The notes beneath the pieces are model-generated. The model did no database searches. It was given only the letters and a program-made list of their open reading frames with translations, and had not been told where the DNA came from. A DNA stretch of 64,000 nucleotides, taken from Streptomyces ruber (GTDB lineage Bacteria; Actinomycetota; Actinomycetes; Streptomycetales; Streptomycetaceae). Location of the stretch: assembly GCF_014648075.1 (NCBI RefSeq), contig NZ_BMQK01000019.1, positions 48,706 to 112,705 of the forward strand. Direction: 5' to 3'. Each line of letters begins with the position of its first letter. The first letter of the stretch is position 1. Below are positions 9,605 to 17,979 of the stretch, piece by piece. The position numbers and the translations under genes were made by a program.

Positions 9605-10941
9605 CGCACCGGGGTTCCCGCGTCCTGCGCGTCGGCTCGCTCGCCCGGGTCGAGGGCGAGGGCGCCCTGCTGCTGCGGGTGGCCGGCGACCGGGTCGAGG
9701 AGGCGCGGCTGCGGATCTACGAACCGCCGCGTTTCTTCGAGGCGTTCCTGCGCGGCCGGGCGTACACCGAGCCGCCCGACATCACGGCCCGGGTGTGCGG
9801 GATCTGCCCGGTGGCGTACCAGATGAGCGCCTGCGCGGCGGTCGAGGACGCCTGCGGGGTCGCCGTCGGCGGGCCGGTCCGTGACCTGCGCCGGCTGCTG
9901 TACTGCGGCGAGTGGATCGAGAGCCACGCCCTGCACATCTACCTGCTGCACGCGCCCGACTTCCTCGGCTGTGACAGCGCGATCGACCTGGCCCGCGCCG
10001 ACCGGGCCGCCGTGGAGCGGGGGCTGCGGCTCAAGCAGGCGGGCAACGCGCTCCTCGAACTGCTCGGGGGCCGTGCGATCCATCCGGTCAACGTGCGTCT
10101 CGGCGGCTTCCACCGGGTGCCCACGCCCGCCGAACTGCGCCCGCTGGCGGAGCGGTTGCGCCGGGCCGCCGACGACGCGTGGGAGACCGTGCGCTGGGTG
10201 GCGGGCTTCGACTTCCCCGAGGCGGCCGTGGACGCCGACCTGCTTGCCCTGGCGGCCCCGGACACGTACGCCGTCGAGCACGGCACCCCGGCTGTCCTGC
10301 GCACCGACGGCACCCGCACCGCCTTCGCCACGCGGGACTTCCTCGACCACGTCCGCGAGGAGCAGGTGCCCCACTCCACCGCGCTGCACTCCCGGCTCGA
10401 CGGGCGGCGTCATCTCACCGGTCCGCTCGCCCGGTTCGCGGTCAACGGGCACCTGCTGTCGCCCACCGCGCTGCAGGCGGCCCGCGAGGCGGGGCTCGGT
10501 GCCCCGGCCGGAACCACGGAGGAGACCGTGTGCCGCAATCCGTACCGGTCGATCCTGGTGCGGGCGGTGGAGGTGGTGTACGCCGTGGACGAGGCGCTGC
10601 GTCTGATCGCCGCGTACGAGCCCCCGTCCCGTCCGTACGCCGAGGTACCGCCCGTCGCCGGTACCGGCCACGGCGCGACCGAGGCACCGCGCGGCCTGCT
10701 CCACCACCGCTACCGGCTGGACGGCGACGGCACCGTCACCGACGCGCGCATCGTGCCGCCCACCGCGCAGAACCAGGGCGCCATCGAGGACGACCTGGCC
10801 CGTGCCGCGCAGGCGGCCCTCGACGGAGGCGGCGCGAGCGACGAGGAGCTGACGCGGCTGTGCGAGCGGGCCGTCCGCAACCACGACCCGTGCATCTCCT
10901 GCTCCGCCCACTTCCTCGACCTCACCGTCCTGCGCACCTGA
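9601..10941 (+). CDS. hyhL: [NiFe]-hydrogenase large subunit (group 3b-like)
   Basis: 446-residue catalytic subunit. Nickel-binding Cys pairs are present: C66/C69 in RVCGICPVAYQ and C431/C434 in DPCISCSAH. The protein ends with a nine-residue tail FLDLTVLRT after His437, the normal cleavage point for the maturation endopeptidase, so it is encoded as a precursor. The GTG start at 9601 overlaps the hyhS stop. A related NAD(P)-linked hydrogenase of Mycobacterium smegmatis is induced in hypoxia under DosR and disposes of excess reductant as H2; that role fits the promoter and neighbours here. Physiological direction of the reaction is inference. Confidence 0.95.
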   Translation: MTHRGSRVLRVGSLARVEGEGALLLRVAGDRVEEARLRIYEPPRFFEAFLRGRAYTEPPDITARVCGICPVAYQMSACAAVEDACGVAVGGPVRDLRRLLYCGEWIESHALHIYLLHAPDFLGCDSAIDLARADRAAVERGLRLKQAGNALLELLGGRAIHPVNVRLGGFHRVPTPAELRPLAERLRRAADDAWETVRWVAGFDFPEAAVDADLLALAAPDTYAVEHGTPAVLRTDGTRTAFATRDFLDHVREEQVPHSTALHSRLDGRRHLTGPLARFAVNGHLLSPTALQAAREAGLGAPAGTTEETVCRNPYRSILVRAVEVVYAVDEALRLIAAYEPPSRPYAEVPPVAGTGHGATEAPRGLLHHRYRLDGDGTVTDARIVPPTAQNQGAIEDDLARAAQAALDGGGASDEELTRLCERAVRNHDPCISCSAHFLDLTVLRT

Positions 10942-10986
10942 CGACCGAAGTCAGCGGAGACCCGGAATCACCGGAGGTGAACGACC

Positions 10987-11652
10987 ATGCGTGGCAGCCC
11001 GCACATCGTGAGTGACGTCATGACGCACACCGTCGTGGCGGTCGGCCGTGACGCCCCGTTCAAGGACATCGTCAGGCTGATGAGGCAGTGGAAGGTCAGC
11101 GCCCTGCCGGTGGTGGCCGGGGAGAGCCGGGTGATCGGGGTCGTCTCCGAGGCCGACCTGCTGCCCAAGGAGGAGTTCCGGGGCAGCGACCCGGACTGGT
11201 TCACCCAGCGCGAGAGGCTGTCGGACCTGGCCAAGGCGGGCGCGGTGACGGCGAAGGAGCTGATGAGCACCCCGGCCGTCACCGTCCACGCCCGCTCCAC
11301 CCTCGCCCAGGCCGCGCGCATCATGGCCCACCGCAGGGTCAAGCGGCTGCCGGTCGTCAACGACGAGGGTGTCCTGGAGGGCATCGTCAGCCGGGCGGAC
11401 CTGCTCAAGGTGTTCCTGCGGGCCGACGAGGAGCTCGCCGAGGAGGTCCGGCGCGAGGTCGTGGCGCACCTCTTCCCCTCCTCCGCCGACCCCGTCCGCG
11501 TGGAGGTGCAGGACGGTGTCGTCACCCTCACCGGCCACGTCCGGGACGGCTCCCTCGTGCCGGTCGCGGCCCGCCTGATCCGCGGTGTCGAGGGGGTCGT
11601 TGACGTCGAGTTCGACCTCGCCGGGGGGTCGGCCCGGGGTGGACCACGGTGA
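10987..11652 (+). CDS. CBS-pair plus BON domain protein
   Basis: 221 residues. Two CBS motifs (residues about 8-60, MTHTVVAVGRDAPFKDIV; and about 85-140, MSTPAVTVHARSTLAQAA) form a Bateman module that normally binds adenine nucleotides. A BON domain follows (about 150-215, VRVEVQDGVVTLTGHVRDGS). The gene lies 45 bp after hyhL behind a good GGAGGTGA ribosome binding site and overlaps hypD by 4 bp, so it belongs to the hydrogenase operon. Homologous CBS genes are members of hypoxia regulons. A role sensing energy charge for the hydrogenase is inferred only. A second homologue is at 17208-17942. Confidence 0.88.
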   Translation: MRGSPHIVSDVMTHTVVAVGRDAPFKDIVRLMRQWKVSALPVVAGESRVIGVVSEADLLPKEEFRGSDPDWFTQRERLSDLAKAGAVTAKELMSTPAVTVHARSTLAQAARIMAHRRVKRLPVVNDEGVLEGIVSRADLLKVFLRADEELAEEVRREVVAHLFPSSADPVRVEVQDGVVTLTGHVRDGSLVPVAARLIRGVEGVVDVEFDLAGGSARGGPR

Positions 11653-12764
11653 AGTACCTCGACGAGTACCGGGACCCGGCCCTCGCCCGGCGGCTCCTCG
11701 ACGAGCTGCGCAGCACCGCGACCGAGCCGTGGCGGATCATGGAGGTGTGCGGCGGCCAGACCCACACCCTGGTCCGCCAGGGCATCGACGAGCTGCTGCC
11801 GGCGGGCATCCGCATGATCCACGGTCCGGGCTGCCCGGTGTGCGTCACCCCGCTGGAGGTCCTGGACCGGGCGATGGCCGTCGCCGCCCGGCCCGGGGTG
11901 ATCCTCACCAGCTTCGGCGACATGCTGCGGGTCCCGGGCACGGACACCGACCTGCTGTCGCTGCGGGCGCGCGGCGCGGACGTGCGCGTGGTCTACACGC
12001 CGATGGACGCGGTGCGCCTGGCGGCCGAACGCCCGGACCGTGAGGTGGTGTTCCTCGCGGTCGGCTTCGAGACCACCGCACCCGCCGACGCCATGGCCGT
12101 GCTGCACGCCGCCCGCCTGGGCCTCGCCAACTTCTCGATGCTGGTCAGCCACGTCCTGGTGCCGCCCGCCATGACCGCGCTGCTGGACGACCCCGGCTGC
12201 GAGGTGCAGGCGTTCCTCGCGGCCGGGCACGTGTGCGCGGTGACGGGCTGGCGCGCGTACGAGCCGATCGCCGCCCGCCACCGCGTGCCGGTCGTGGTGA
12301 CCGGGTTCGAGCCGCTGGATCTGCTGGAGGGCATCCTCATGGCCGTGCGGCAGCTGGAGTGCGGCCGGTACGCGGTGGAGAACCAGTACGTGCGGGCCGT
12401 GCGCCGGTCCGGCAACGCGGCGGCGCAGGAGGCGGTGCGCACGGTCTTCCGCGTCACCGACCGGGCCTGGCGCGGCATCGGGAAGCTGCCCGCCGGCGGG
12501 CTCGAACTCGCCGCGCCGTACGCGCGGTTCGACGCCGCCCGCCGTTTCGACGTGGGCGGCCTGAACCCGGCCGAGGACCCGTCGTGCATCGCGGGCCAGG
12601 TCCTCACCGGGGCCCGGCTGCCCACCGACTGCTCCGCGTACGGCACCCGCTGTACGCCCCGCCGGCCGCTCGGCGCGCCGATGGTGTCCGCCGAGGGCAC
12701 CTGCGCCGCCTTCCACGCGGCCGGACGCACGAGGGAAGCCGTGACGGAAGGGCCGACGCCATGA
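11649..12764 (+). CDS. hypD: Hydrogenase maturation factor HypD
   Basis: 371 residues, full length. This iron-sulfur scaffold, with HypC, carries the iron on which HypE/HypF place cyanide and carbon monoxide. Family motifs are present: CGGQTHTLVRQG, GPGCPVCVTP, GFETTAPADA, and the C-terminal cysteine cluster (DPSCIAGQ, PTDCSAYGTRC, EGTCAAF) for the 4Fe-4S site. The start GTG at 11649 overlaps the CBS-BON stop and the end overlaps hypE (ATGA). Confidence 0.96.
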   Translation: MKYLDEYRDPALARRLLDELRSTATEPWRIMEVCGGQTHTLVRQGIDELLPAGIRMIHGPGCPVCVTPLEVLDRAMAVAARPGVILTSFGDMLRVPGTDTDLLSLRARGADVRVVYTPMDAVRLAAERPDREVVFLAVGFETTAPADAMAVLHAARLGLANFSMLVSHVLVPPAMTALLDDPGCEVQAFLAAGHVCAVTGWRAYEPIAARHRVPVVVTGFEPLDLLEGILMAVRQLECGRYAVENQYVRAVRRSGNAAAQEAVRTVFRVTDRAWRGIGKLPAGGLELAAPYARFDAARRFDVGGLNPAEDPSCIAGQVLTGARLPTDCSAYGTRCTPRRPLGAPMVSAEGTCAAFHAAGRTREAVTEGPTP

Positions 12765-13795
12765 CCGCCGTATGCCCCACACCGCACCACGAGGACGAGG
12801 TCGTCCTGCTCGGCCACGGCGCCGGGGGCCGGCTGACCGCCGAGCTGCTGGACACCCTCGTGCTGCCCGCGCTCGACGGTCCGGACGGTCCGCTGGAGGA
12901 CGCGGCACTGCTGCCCGGCCACCCGGACCTGGTGGTCAGTACGGACGGGTTCGTGGTCAGCCCGCTGTTCTTCCCCGGCGGCGACATCGGTTCCCTCGCG
13001 GTGCACGGCACGGTCAACGACCTCGCCATGCGCGGTGCCCGGCCGGTCGCCCTGTCGGTGGCGCTGATCGTGGAGGAGGGGCTGCCGCTGTCCGAACTGC
13101 GGGCGGTGGCCGCGTCGCTGGGCAAGGCGGCCCGTGACGCGGGGGTGCCAGTGATCGCCGGGGACACCAAGGTCGTGGGCCGCGGCGCCGCGGACCGGAT
13201 CTTCATCACCACCACCGGTGTCGGGCAGCGCCGCCTGGGACTGCGTCCCTCCGTGGCGCTCGCCCGTCCGGGCGACGCCGTGCTGCTGTCCGGCCCGGTC
13301 GGACTGCACGGCACCACGGTCCTGTCCACCCGCGAGGGGCTGGGCTTCGACAGCGACATCGCCTCGGACAGCCGTCCCCTGCACGAGCTCGTGGCCGCCC
13401 TGGCCCCACTCGGCGGGCAGATACACACGCTGCGCGATCCGACCCGGGGCGGACTCGCCGCCGCGTTGAACGAGATCGCGCGCGCCTCGTCCGTCGCCGT
13501 CGAGATCGAGGAGCGGGCCGTTCCCGTGCCCGGGGCGGTCGCCGCCGCGTGCGACCTGCTCGGCCTCGACCCGCTGATCGTCGCGAACGAGGGCTGCCTG
13601 GTCGCCTTCGTCGACGCCGCCGCGGCCGATGAGGCGCTGACGGCCCTGCGCTCCCGCCCGGAGGGCGCGCAGGCCGCGCGGATCGGCGAGGTGCTCCCCC
13701 ACGGGGCGCGAGGGCGGGTGACGCTGCGGACCCTGGTGGGCGCCCGGCGCGTGCTGGACATGCCGCTCGGGGAGCAGTTGCCCCGCATCTGCTGA
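12761..13795 (+). CDS. hypE: Hydrogenase maturation factor HypE
   Basis: 344 residues of the PurM/ThiL-like ATPase fold. It dehydrates the HypF-made thiocarbamate on its C-terminal Cys to thiocyanate, the source of the cyanide ligands. Visible features are GHGAGGRL, STDGFVVSPLF, GDTKVVG, DPTRGGLAAALNE and the diagnostic C-terminal PRIC with Cys344 as the acceptor. ATG at 12761 overlaps hypD. It is the last intact gene of the hydrogenase transcript. No hypA or hypB follows; the next gene is a broken ppdK. Confidence 0.96.
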   Translation: MTAVCPTPHHEDEVVLLGHGAGGRLTAELLDTLVLPALDGPDGPLEDAALLPGHPDLVVSTDGFVVSPLFFPGGDIGSLAVHGTVNDLAMRGARPVALSVALIVEEGLPLSELRAVAASLGKAARDAGVPVIAGDTKVVGRGAADRIFITTTGVGQRRLGLRPSVALARPGDAVLLSGPVGLHGTTVLSTREGLGFDSDIASDSRPLHELVAALAPLGGQIHTLRDPTRGGLAAALNEIARASSVAVEIEERAVPVPGAVAAACDLLGLDPLIVANEGCLVAFVDAAAADEALTALRSRPEGAQAARIGEVLPHGARGRVTLRTLVGARRVLDMPLGEQLPRIC

Positions 13796-13812
13796 GGTCC
13801 GGGCGGACCACC

Positions 13813-14807
13813 GTGATCAGTGAGGAGCTCGGCACGGCCCGTCACGTGTACGACTTCGCGCAGGGCGGCCGTGACCTGGCCGGTCTGCTCGGCGGCAAGG
13901 GCGCGAACCTCGCCGAGACGACCCGGCCGGGGCTGCCGGTCCCGCCGGGGTTCGTCATCACCACCGAGGCGTGCCGGGCCTTCCTCGCCGCCGGCACCGA
14001 ACCGCGGGGCATGTGCCAGGAGGTGTCCCGGCATCTGTCGGCCGTGTCGAGGCCGACGCCGGGCGGCGGCTGGGGCAGCCCGACGGTCCGCTGCTGGTGT
14101 CCGTGCGTTCCGGGGCCCGGTTCCCCATGCCCGGCATGACGGGGACGATCCTCGACGCCGGCCTCGACGACGGCCCCGTGCTGGGCCTGGCCAAGGTTTC
14201 GGGCAACGAACGCTTCGCCTGGGCCTCCTACCGGCGGCTCGTCCAGATGTTCGGCAGCACGGTCTGGGCGTCGACGCGACGCTGTTCGACCGGATCATGA
14301 CGGAGTCGGGCGTTCCCGTGCGCCGCCCGATCGGCGCGATGATCGAACTGCCCCGGGCCGCCCTCACGGCGGGCCGGATCGCCGAGCAGGCCGACTTCTT
14401 CTCCTTCGGCACCAACGACCCCACCCAGACCGTCTGGGGCTTCTCCCGCGACGACGTCGAGGCGGCCTCCTTCTCCGCCCACCTCGACAAGGGTCCGCCT
14501 ACCTCGACAAGGGTCCGCCCACCTCGACAAGGGCGTCTTCGCCGCCTCGCCATCCGAGACGCTCGACCGCGGGGGCGTCGGCCGCCTGGTCGGGACCGCC
14601 GTCGCCGAGGGCCGCGCCGCCCGCCCCGGCCCGACCATCGGCGTCTGCGGCGAGCACGGCGGCGATCCCGACTCCGTGCACTCCTTCCACGCCGCCGGCC
14701 TCGACTACGTCTCCTGCTCGCCGTTCCGCGTCCCGGTCGCCCGTCTGGAGGCCGGCCGGGCCGCGTGCGGTGGTGCGGGCAGGGAGGCGACGGGCGACAC
14801 GAGGTGA
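13813..14807 (+). pseudogene. ppdK: Pyruvate, phosphate dikinase remnant (deleted and frameshifted)
   Basis: An intact enzyme is about 880-900 residues. Here only about 330 codons remain in three frames. The N-terminus (VYDFAQGGRDLAGLLGGKGA, PVPPGFVITTEACR) reads to about 14060. A second frame gives VRSGARFPMPGMTGTI and LGLAKVSGNERF to about 14280. A third gives RRPIGAMIELPRAALTAGR, FFSFGTNDPTQT and, after a tandem repeat, the C-terminus IGVCGEHGGDP and GLDYVSCSPFRVPVARL. The central part, with the phosphohistidine region, is absent. It was probably the terminal gene of the hydrogenase operon, 17 bp after hypE; dikinase genes also sit in related hypoxia islands. Confidence 0.85.
14481..14540 (+). 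repeat. 20-bp tandem repeat inside the ppdK remnant
   Basis: Three consecutive 20-bp units begin at 14481, 14501 and 14521. The first two differ at one base (ACCTCGACAAGGGTCCGCCT versus a final C) and the third matches the first 13 bases. The unit encodes the HLDKG stretch of the dikinase. Two extra units add 40 bp, which is not a multiple of three and therefore breaks the frame. Confidence 0.9.
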
Positions 14808-14867
14808 CCTGTACGCGACGCACCCCATGGGGCACGGGTGGGTGCAGGTCCGGGAGGGCCCGTCGTA

Positions 14868-15551
14868 TCAGACCGTGATCCGGCGCCCGCTGACGACGGC
14901 CGGCTCGATGAGCAGCCACTGTTCCCGGCGGCCGCCCGCCCAGGGTTCGCTGTACGCACGTTCCGCGAGCCGGGCCGTGACGGCGGGGTCCGTCACGGCC
15001 CGCGCGGGGCCGCGCACCAGCACGCTCCAGCCCTGGCTGAACGCCTCGTCGATGTGGTCGACCTCGAAGGCGACCTGGCGGCCGGCCGCCTGCGCGGGTG
15101 TCCCGCCGGGCGCGGTGCGCAGGACGATCGCGCCGTCGAGGACGCTGTAGTTGACGGGCACGATCACCGGTCCCGGGCCGTCCGGAGCCGTGGCCACGGC
15201 GAGGCGTCCCACTCCGTGGGTCGACAGCAGGGCCCGGCACTCCGCCTCGGTCAGCTCGGTGACGTGGGGTGCGCGGGCCGCTCGTCCGAGACCCGGTGGC
15301 AGCTCGACATCGCCTCCGGCCAGGTGCTTCACCGTGGTCTCGAGCGCTCCGGCCAGCCTGAGGAGGACGGCCGTGCCCGGGGACGCGGCCGGCTGTTCCT
15401 CCAGGTACCGCAGGAAGGTCGTGGCCATACCCGCCCGGGCGGCGACCTCCTCCCGGGACAGGACGAGTTCCGTGCGGCGCCGGGCGATCCGGCGCCCGAG
15501 GTCGCCCGCGGGGTGAGCCGGCGCGGCGTACGACGACGGCTGGTCGGTCAT
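14868..15551 (-). CDS. HTH (XRE) - pyridoxamine 5'-phosphate oxidase-fold fusion protein
   Basis: 227 residues. An N-terminal XRE-type helix-turn-helix (about residues 18-75, GRRIARRRTELVLSREEVAARAGM) is fused to a split-barrel flavin-binding domain of the PPOX family (about 90-225, GVGRLAVATAPDGPGPVIVPVNY; VAFEVDHIDEAFSQGWSVLVRG). The barrel resembles F420/FMN-binding proteins common in DosR-like regulons. Its ATG overlaps the stop of the alcohol dehydrogenase gene, so it is the last gene of the operon that starts at 20769. It could be a flavin- or redox-responsive regulator; the DNA target is unknown. Confidence 0.88.
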   Translation of the reverse strand: MTDQPSSYAAPAHPAGDLGRRIARRRTELVLSREEVAARAGMATTFLRYLEEQPAASPGTAVLLRLAGALETTVKHLAGGDVELPPGLGRAARAPHVTELTEAECRALLSTHGVGRLAVATAPDGPGPVIVPVNYSVLDGAIVLRTAPGGTPAQAAGRQVAFEVDHIDEAFSQGWSVLVRGPARAVTDPAVTARLAERAYSEPWAGGRREQWLLIEPAVVSGRRITV

Positions 15552-16642
15552 GACCCGTCACCTCCTTCCGTCGGCTTCCCCTCGAAGGGGACGATCTCGT
15601 GCTGTTCCCCGCCGAGCACGACCTTCAGCGCGCCGGTGTCGGCGGCCCGGGCGAAGACGTCGTACGCCTCCTCCATGCGCTGCAGCGGAAAGGTGTGTGT
15701 CACCAGTTCTGCGGTGGGCAGCCAGCCGGCCGCCGCCATCCGCAGCAGGGTGGGGGTGGAGTACGTGTCCACCAGGCCCGTGGTGAGGGTGATGTTCCTG
15801 TTCCACAGCTCTTCCAGGTGCAGGGGTGCGGGCCCGCCGTGCACGCCGACGTTGGCGACGTGCCCGCCGGGCCGCACGATGCGTGTGCACAGCTCGAAGG
15901 TCTCCGGCGCGCCGACGGCCTCGACGGTCACGTCCGCGCCCAGTCCGCCGGTGAGGTCCGCGATCAGCTGTTCGGGGGCCTCCCGGGCGTCCGCCACCGC
16001 GTCCGCGCCGAGGCGCCTGGCCGCGTCCAGCCGTGCGGCGGCGAGGTCCACGGCGACGATCCGCTCCGGTGCGAACAGCCGGGCGGCGGCGACGACCGCG
16101 AGCCCGATCGGCCCGGCGCCCACGACGGCGACCGTGTCGCCGGGCCGCACCCGCCCGTTGAGCACGCCCACCTCGTAGGCGGTCGGGAACACGTCGGCCA
16201 GCAGCACCGCTTCCGCGGCGTCCAGGGCGGCGGGCAGCGGGTGCACGGAGAGGTCGGCGTGGGGCACGCGGACGTACTCGGCCTGGGTGCCGTCGATCAG
16301 GTGGCCGAGGACCCAGCCCCCGCCGCCCCGGCACTGGCCGTACACGCGCTCCCGGCAGTACCGGCAGCGGCCGCAGGCGGTGATGCAGGAGACCAGGACC
16401 CGGTCCCCCGGGCGCACCGTGCGCACGTCACCGCCGATGTCGACGATCTCCCCGACCGCCTCGTGTCCCAGCACGGTGCCGGGGCGCACCTCGGGCACGT
16501 CCCCGTCGAGGATGTGCAGGTCCGTGCCGCAGACGGTGACGGTGCCGACGCGCACGATCGCGTCGGTCGCCTCCTTGATGCCGGGGTCCGGGACGTCCTC
16601 CCAGGCGGAGTGTCCGGGGCCGTGGAAGACATGACCCTTCAT
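15548..16642 (-). CDS. Zinc-dependent alcohol dehydrogenase
   Basis: 364 residues, medium-chain dehydrogenase family. Catalytic zinc ligands are in TVCGTDLHILDG and GHEAVGEI. The structural-zinc lobe has cysteines in CGRCRYCRERVYGQC. The Rossmann motif is VAVVGAGPIGLAVV. It oxidises or forms an alcohol with NAD(P); fermentative reduction under hypoxia is plausible from its place between flavodoxin and PPOX genes in a hypoxia-type operon. The substrate is not determined. It starts at an ATG 51 bp after the flavodoxin gene, with an 8-bp repeat in the gap. Confidence 0.92.
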   Translation of the reverse strand: MKGHVFHGPGHSAWEDVPDPGIKEATDAIVRVGTVTVCGTDLHILDGDVPEVRPGTVLGHEAVGEIVDIGGDVRTVRPGDRVLVSCITACGRCRYCRERVYGQCRGGGGWVLGHLIDGTQAEYVRVPHADLSVHPLPAALDAAEAVLLADVFPTAYEVGVLNGRVRPGDTVAVVGAGPIGLAVVAAARLFAPERIVAVDLAAARLDAARRLGADAVADAREAPEQLIADLTGGLGADVTVEAVGAPETFELCTRIVRPGGHVANVGVHGGPAPLHLEELWNRNITLTTGLVDTYSTPTLLRMAAAGWLPTAELVTHTFPLQRMEEAYDVFARAADTGALKVVLGGEQHEIVPFEGKPTEGGDGS

Positions 16643-16657
16643 CGCCCGTCCCTTTCT

Positions 16658-16705
16658 CTCGTCAGCTCGTCAGTTCGTCAGCTCGTCAGCTCGTCAGCTC
16701 GTCAG
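16658..16705 (+). repeat. Six-unit 8-bp tandem repeat at the end of the flavodoxin gene
   Basis: Units of CTCGTCAG run from 16658 to 16705; the third unit begins TTCG instead. The repeat covers the last codons and stop of the flavodoxin gene and the spacer before the alcohol dehydrogenase start. Because each unit read in the gene direction contains TGA, length changes would still leave a nearby stop. Confidence 0.9.
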
Positions 16706-17188
16706 TTCCTTGCCGATCCGCGCCGCCCACGCCTCGATCCGGTCGAAGTCGCGGAAGTCCCCGCCCTGCCCGCTGCGGAGGATCAGGCGGGCGAGCCACC
16801 CGTGCGCGCCCTCCCGCAGGCAGCCGCCGAAGGTGACGTGCTCCCGCGGGCCGAGCCGGACCATGGCCTTGTGCACGTCGGGCACGGGCGGGATGTCCCG
16901 CGCGGACGCCAGGGCGTCGAGCGGGCCGCTGCTGAAAAGCCACAGCGGGCGTGCGGCCAGGTCCTTGCGGTGGTGGTGGACGAAGCGGCGGGCGTCCTGG
17001 TGCCAGCGGCCGGCGTACAGTGCGCCGCCGACCACCACGGCGTCGTACGCCGCCACGTCCTCGACGGACCGGGCGTCCCGCGCTTCGGCCGTCAGCCCTT
17101 GTCCGCGCAGGACACCGGCGACGGTCTCGGCGATCTGCGCGGTCGACCCGTTCGTCGTTCCGTAGGCGACCAGCACGTGCGTGGGCAT
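16694..17188 (-). CDS. Flavodoxin-domain protein (protoporphyrinogen oxidase/menaquinone-oxidase-like HemG fold)
   Basis: 164 residues starting MPTHVLVAYGTTNGSTAQIA, the FMN phosphate loop of flavodoxins. It continues with VVVGGALYAGRWHQDARRF and LFSSGPLD, which contact the isoalloxazine ring in this family. Length fits a single flavodoxin domain. It is likely a soluble electron carrier or small oxidoreductase. ATG at 17188 lies 19 bp after the upstream CBS gene in the five-gene operon. The last codons lie in an 8-bp tandem repeat, so the extreme C-terminus (KELTS) may vary between strains. Confidence 0.85.
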   Translation of the reverse strand: MPTHVLVAYGTTNGSTAQIAETVAGVLRGQGLTAEARDARSVEDVAAYDAVVVGGALYAGRWHQDARRFVHHHRKDLAARPLWLFSSGPLDALASARDIPPVPDVHKAMVRLGPREHVTFGGCLREGAHGWLARLILRSGQGGDFRDFDRIEAWAARIGKELTS

Positions 17189-17207
17189 GACGCTTCGCCC
17201 CCTGTTG

Positions 17208-17942
17208 TCAAGGTTCGCGGAGCCAGTCGTCGGCGACGCCGTGCAGCGCCTGTCCGTCCGGCCGCGGACGCGCGTCGTCCAGGCGCCAGGTGAGCTGGTC
17301 GACGACCGCGACCACACCGTCGATCTGCCGGGTCATGGAGACGGCGATCTCCGTCTCGCTCCTGCGTTCCAGCCGGCCGGCGAGCGTGACCACGCCCTCC
17401 GTCACGGACACGCCGATGCTGCGCGGCGCCAGCCACAGCGCGCGCACCAGCACCTCGTGGATCACCTCGTCGCGGATGTCCGCGTCCGGCCGCAGGAAGA
17501 CCCGGAGCAGATCACGCCGGGTGACGATGCCGACCAGCCGGTCCGCCTCGTCCAGCACCGGCAGCCGTTCCACATGCCGCCCGGCCATGGTCCGCGCCGC
17601 CTCGGCGATGGTGTCGTCGGCGTGCACGGTGACCGGCGGCGCGCTCATCAGCTGTCCCGCCGTCCCGGCCGTCGCCCTCGCGGCCCGCCGCCGGGCGACG
17701 GGGGTCAGCGTGGTGAACCGGGTGCGGCGGCGGCCGGGCTCCGACCGGCCGGAGGCGGTGGTCCGGTGGGCCATCAGGTCGGTCCCGGAGACGACGCCGA
17801 TGACCTTCTCGTCCTCGTCGACCACGGGCAGTCCGCTGATCCGGTGGTCCACGAGCAGCCGGGCGACCTCCTTGAACGGGGTCCCGTACGCGGCCCGGAC
17901 CACGTCCGCGGTCATCACGGAGCCGATCTTGTCGTGTTTCAT
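17208..17942 (-). CDS. CBS-pair plus BON domain protein
   Basis: 244 residues. The first CBS motif (residues 5-60) contains MTADVVRAAYGTPFKEVARL. A basic linker of about 30 residues (RRTRFTTLTPVARRRAARA) precedes the second CBS motif (about 95-150, MSAPPVTVHADDTIAEAAR). A BON domain (about 165-230, IGVSVTEGVVTLAGRLE) ends the protein. Same architecture as 10987-11652, so each of the two large hypoxia-type operons carries one. The Bateman module probably binds an adenine nucleotide; no partner is evident. It follows the acyl-CoA synthetase gene by 37 bp. Confidence 0.88.
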   Translation of the reverse strand: MKHDKIGSVMTADVVRAAYGTPFKEVARLLVDHRISGLPVVDEDEKVIGVVSGTDLMAHRTTASGRSEPGRRRTRFTTLTPVARRRAARATAGTAGQLMSAPPVTVHADDTIAEAARTMAGRHVERLPVLDEADRLVGIVTRRDLLRVFLRPDADIRDEVIHEVLVRALWLAPRSIGVSVTEGVVTLAGRLERRSETEIAVSMTRQIDGVVAVVDQLTWRLDDARPRPDGQALHGVADDWLREP

Positions 17943-17979
17943 GCCGGTACCTCCTCGGCCGGTTCGGCGGGCCGGTGGC

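Noticed and set aside
12604..15561. 985-codon minus-strand open frame
   Set aside because: Lies opposite hypE and ppdK; Arg/Ser/Pro-rich shadow. Only the separate 14868-15551 frame is real.
16658..16705. CRISPR-like array
   Set aside because: Units are 8 bp without spacers; a simple tandem repeat. No cas genes in the window.
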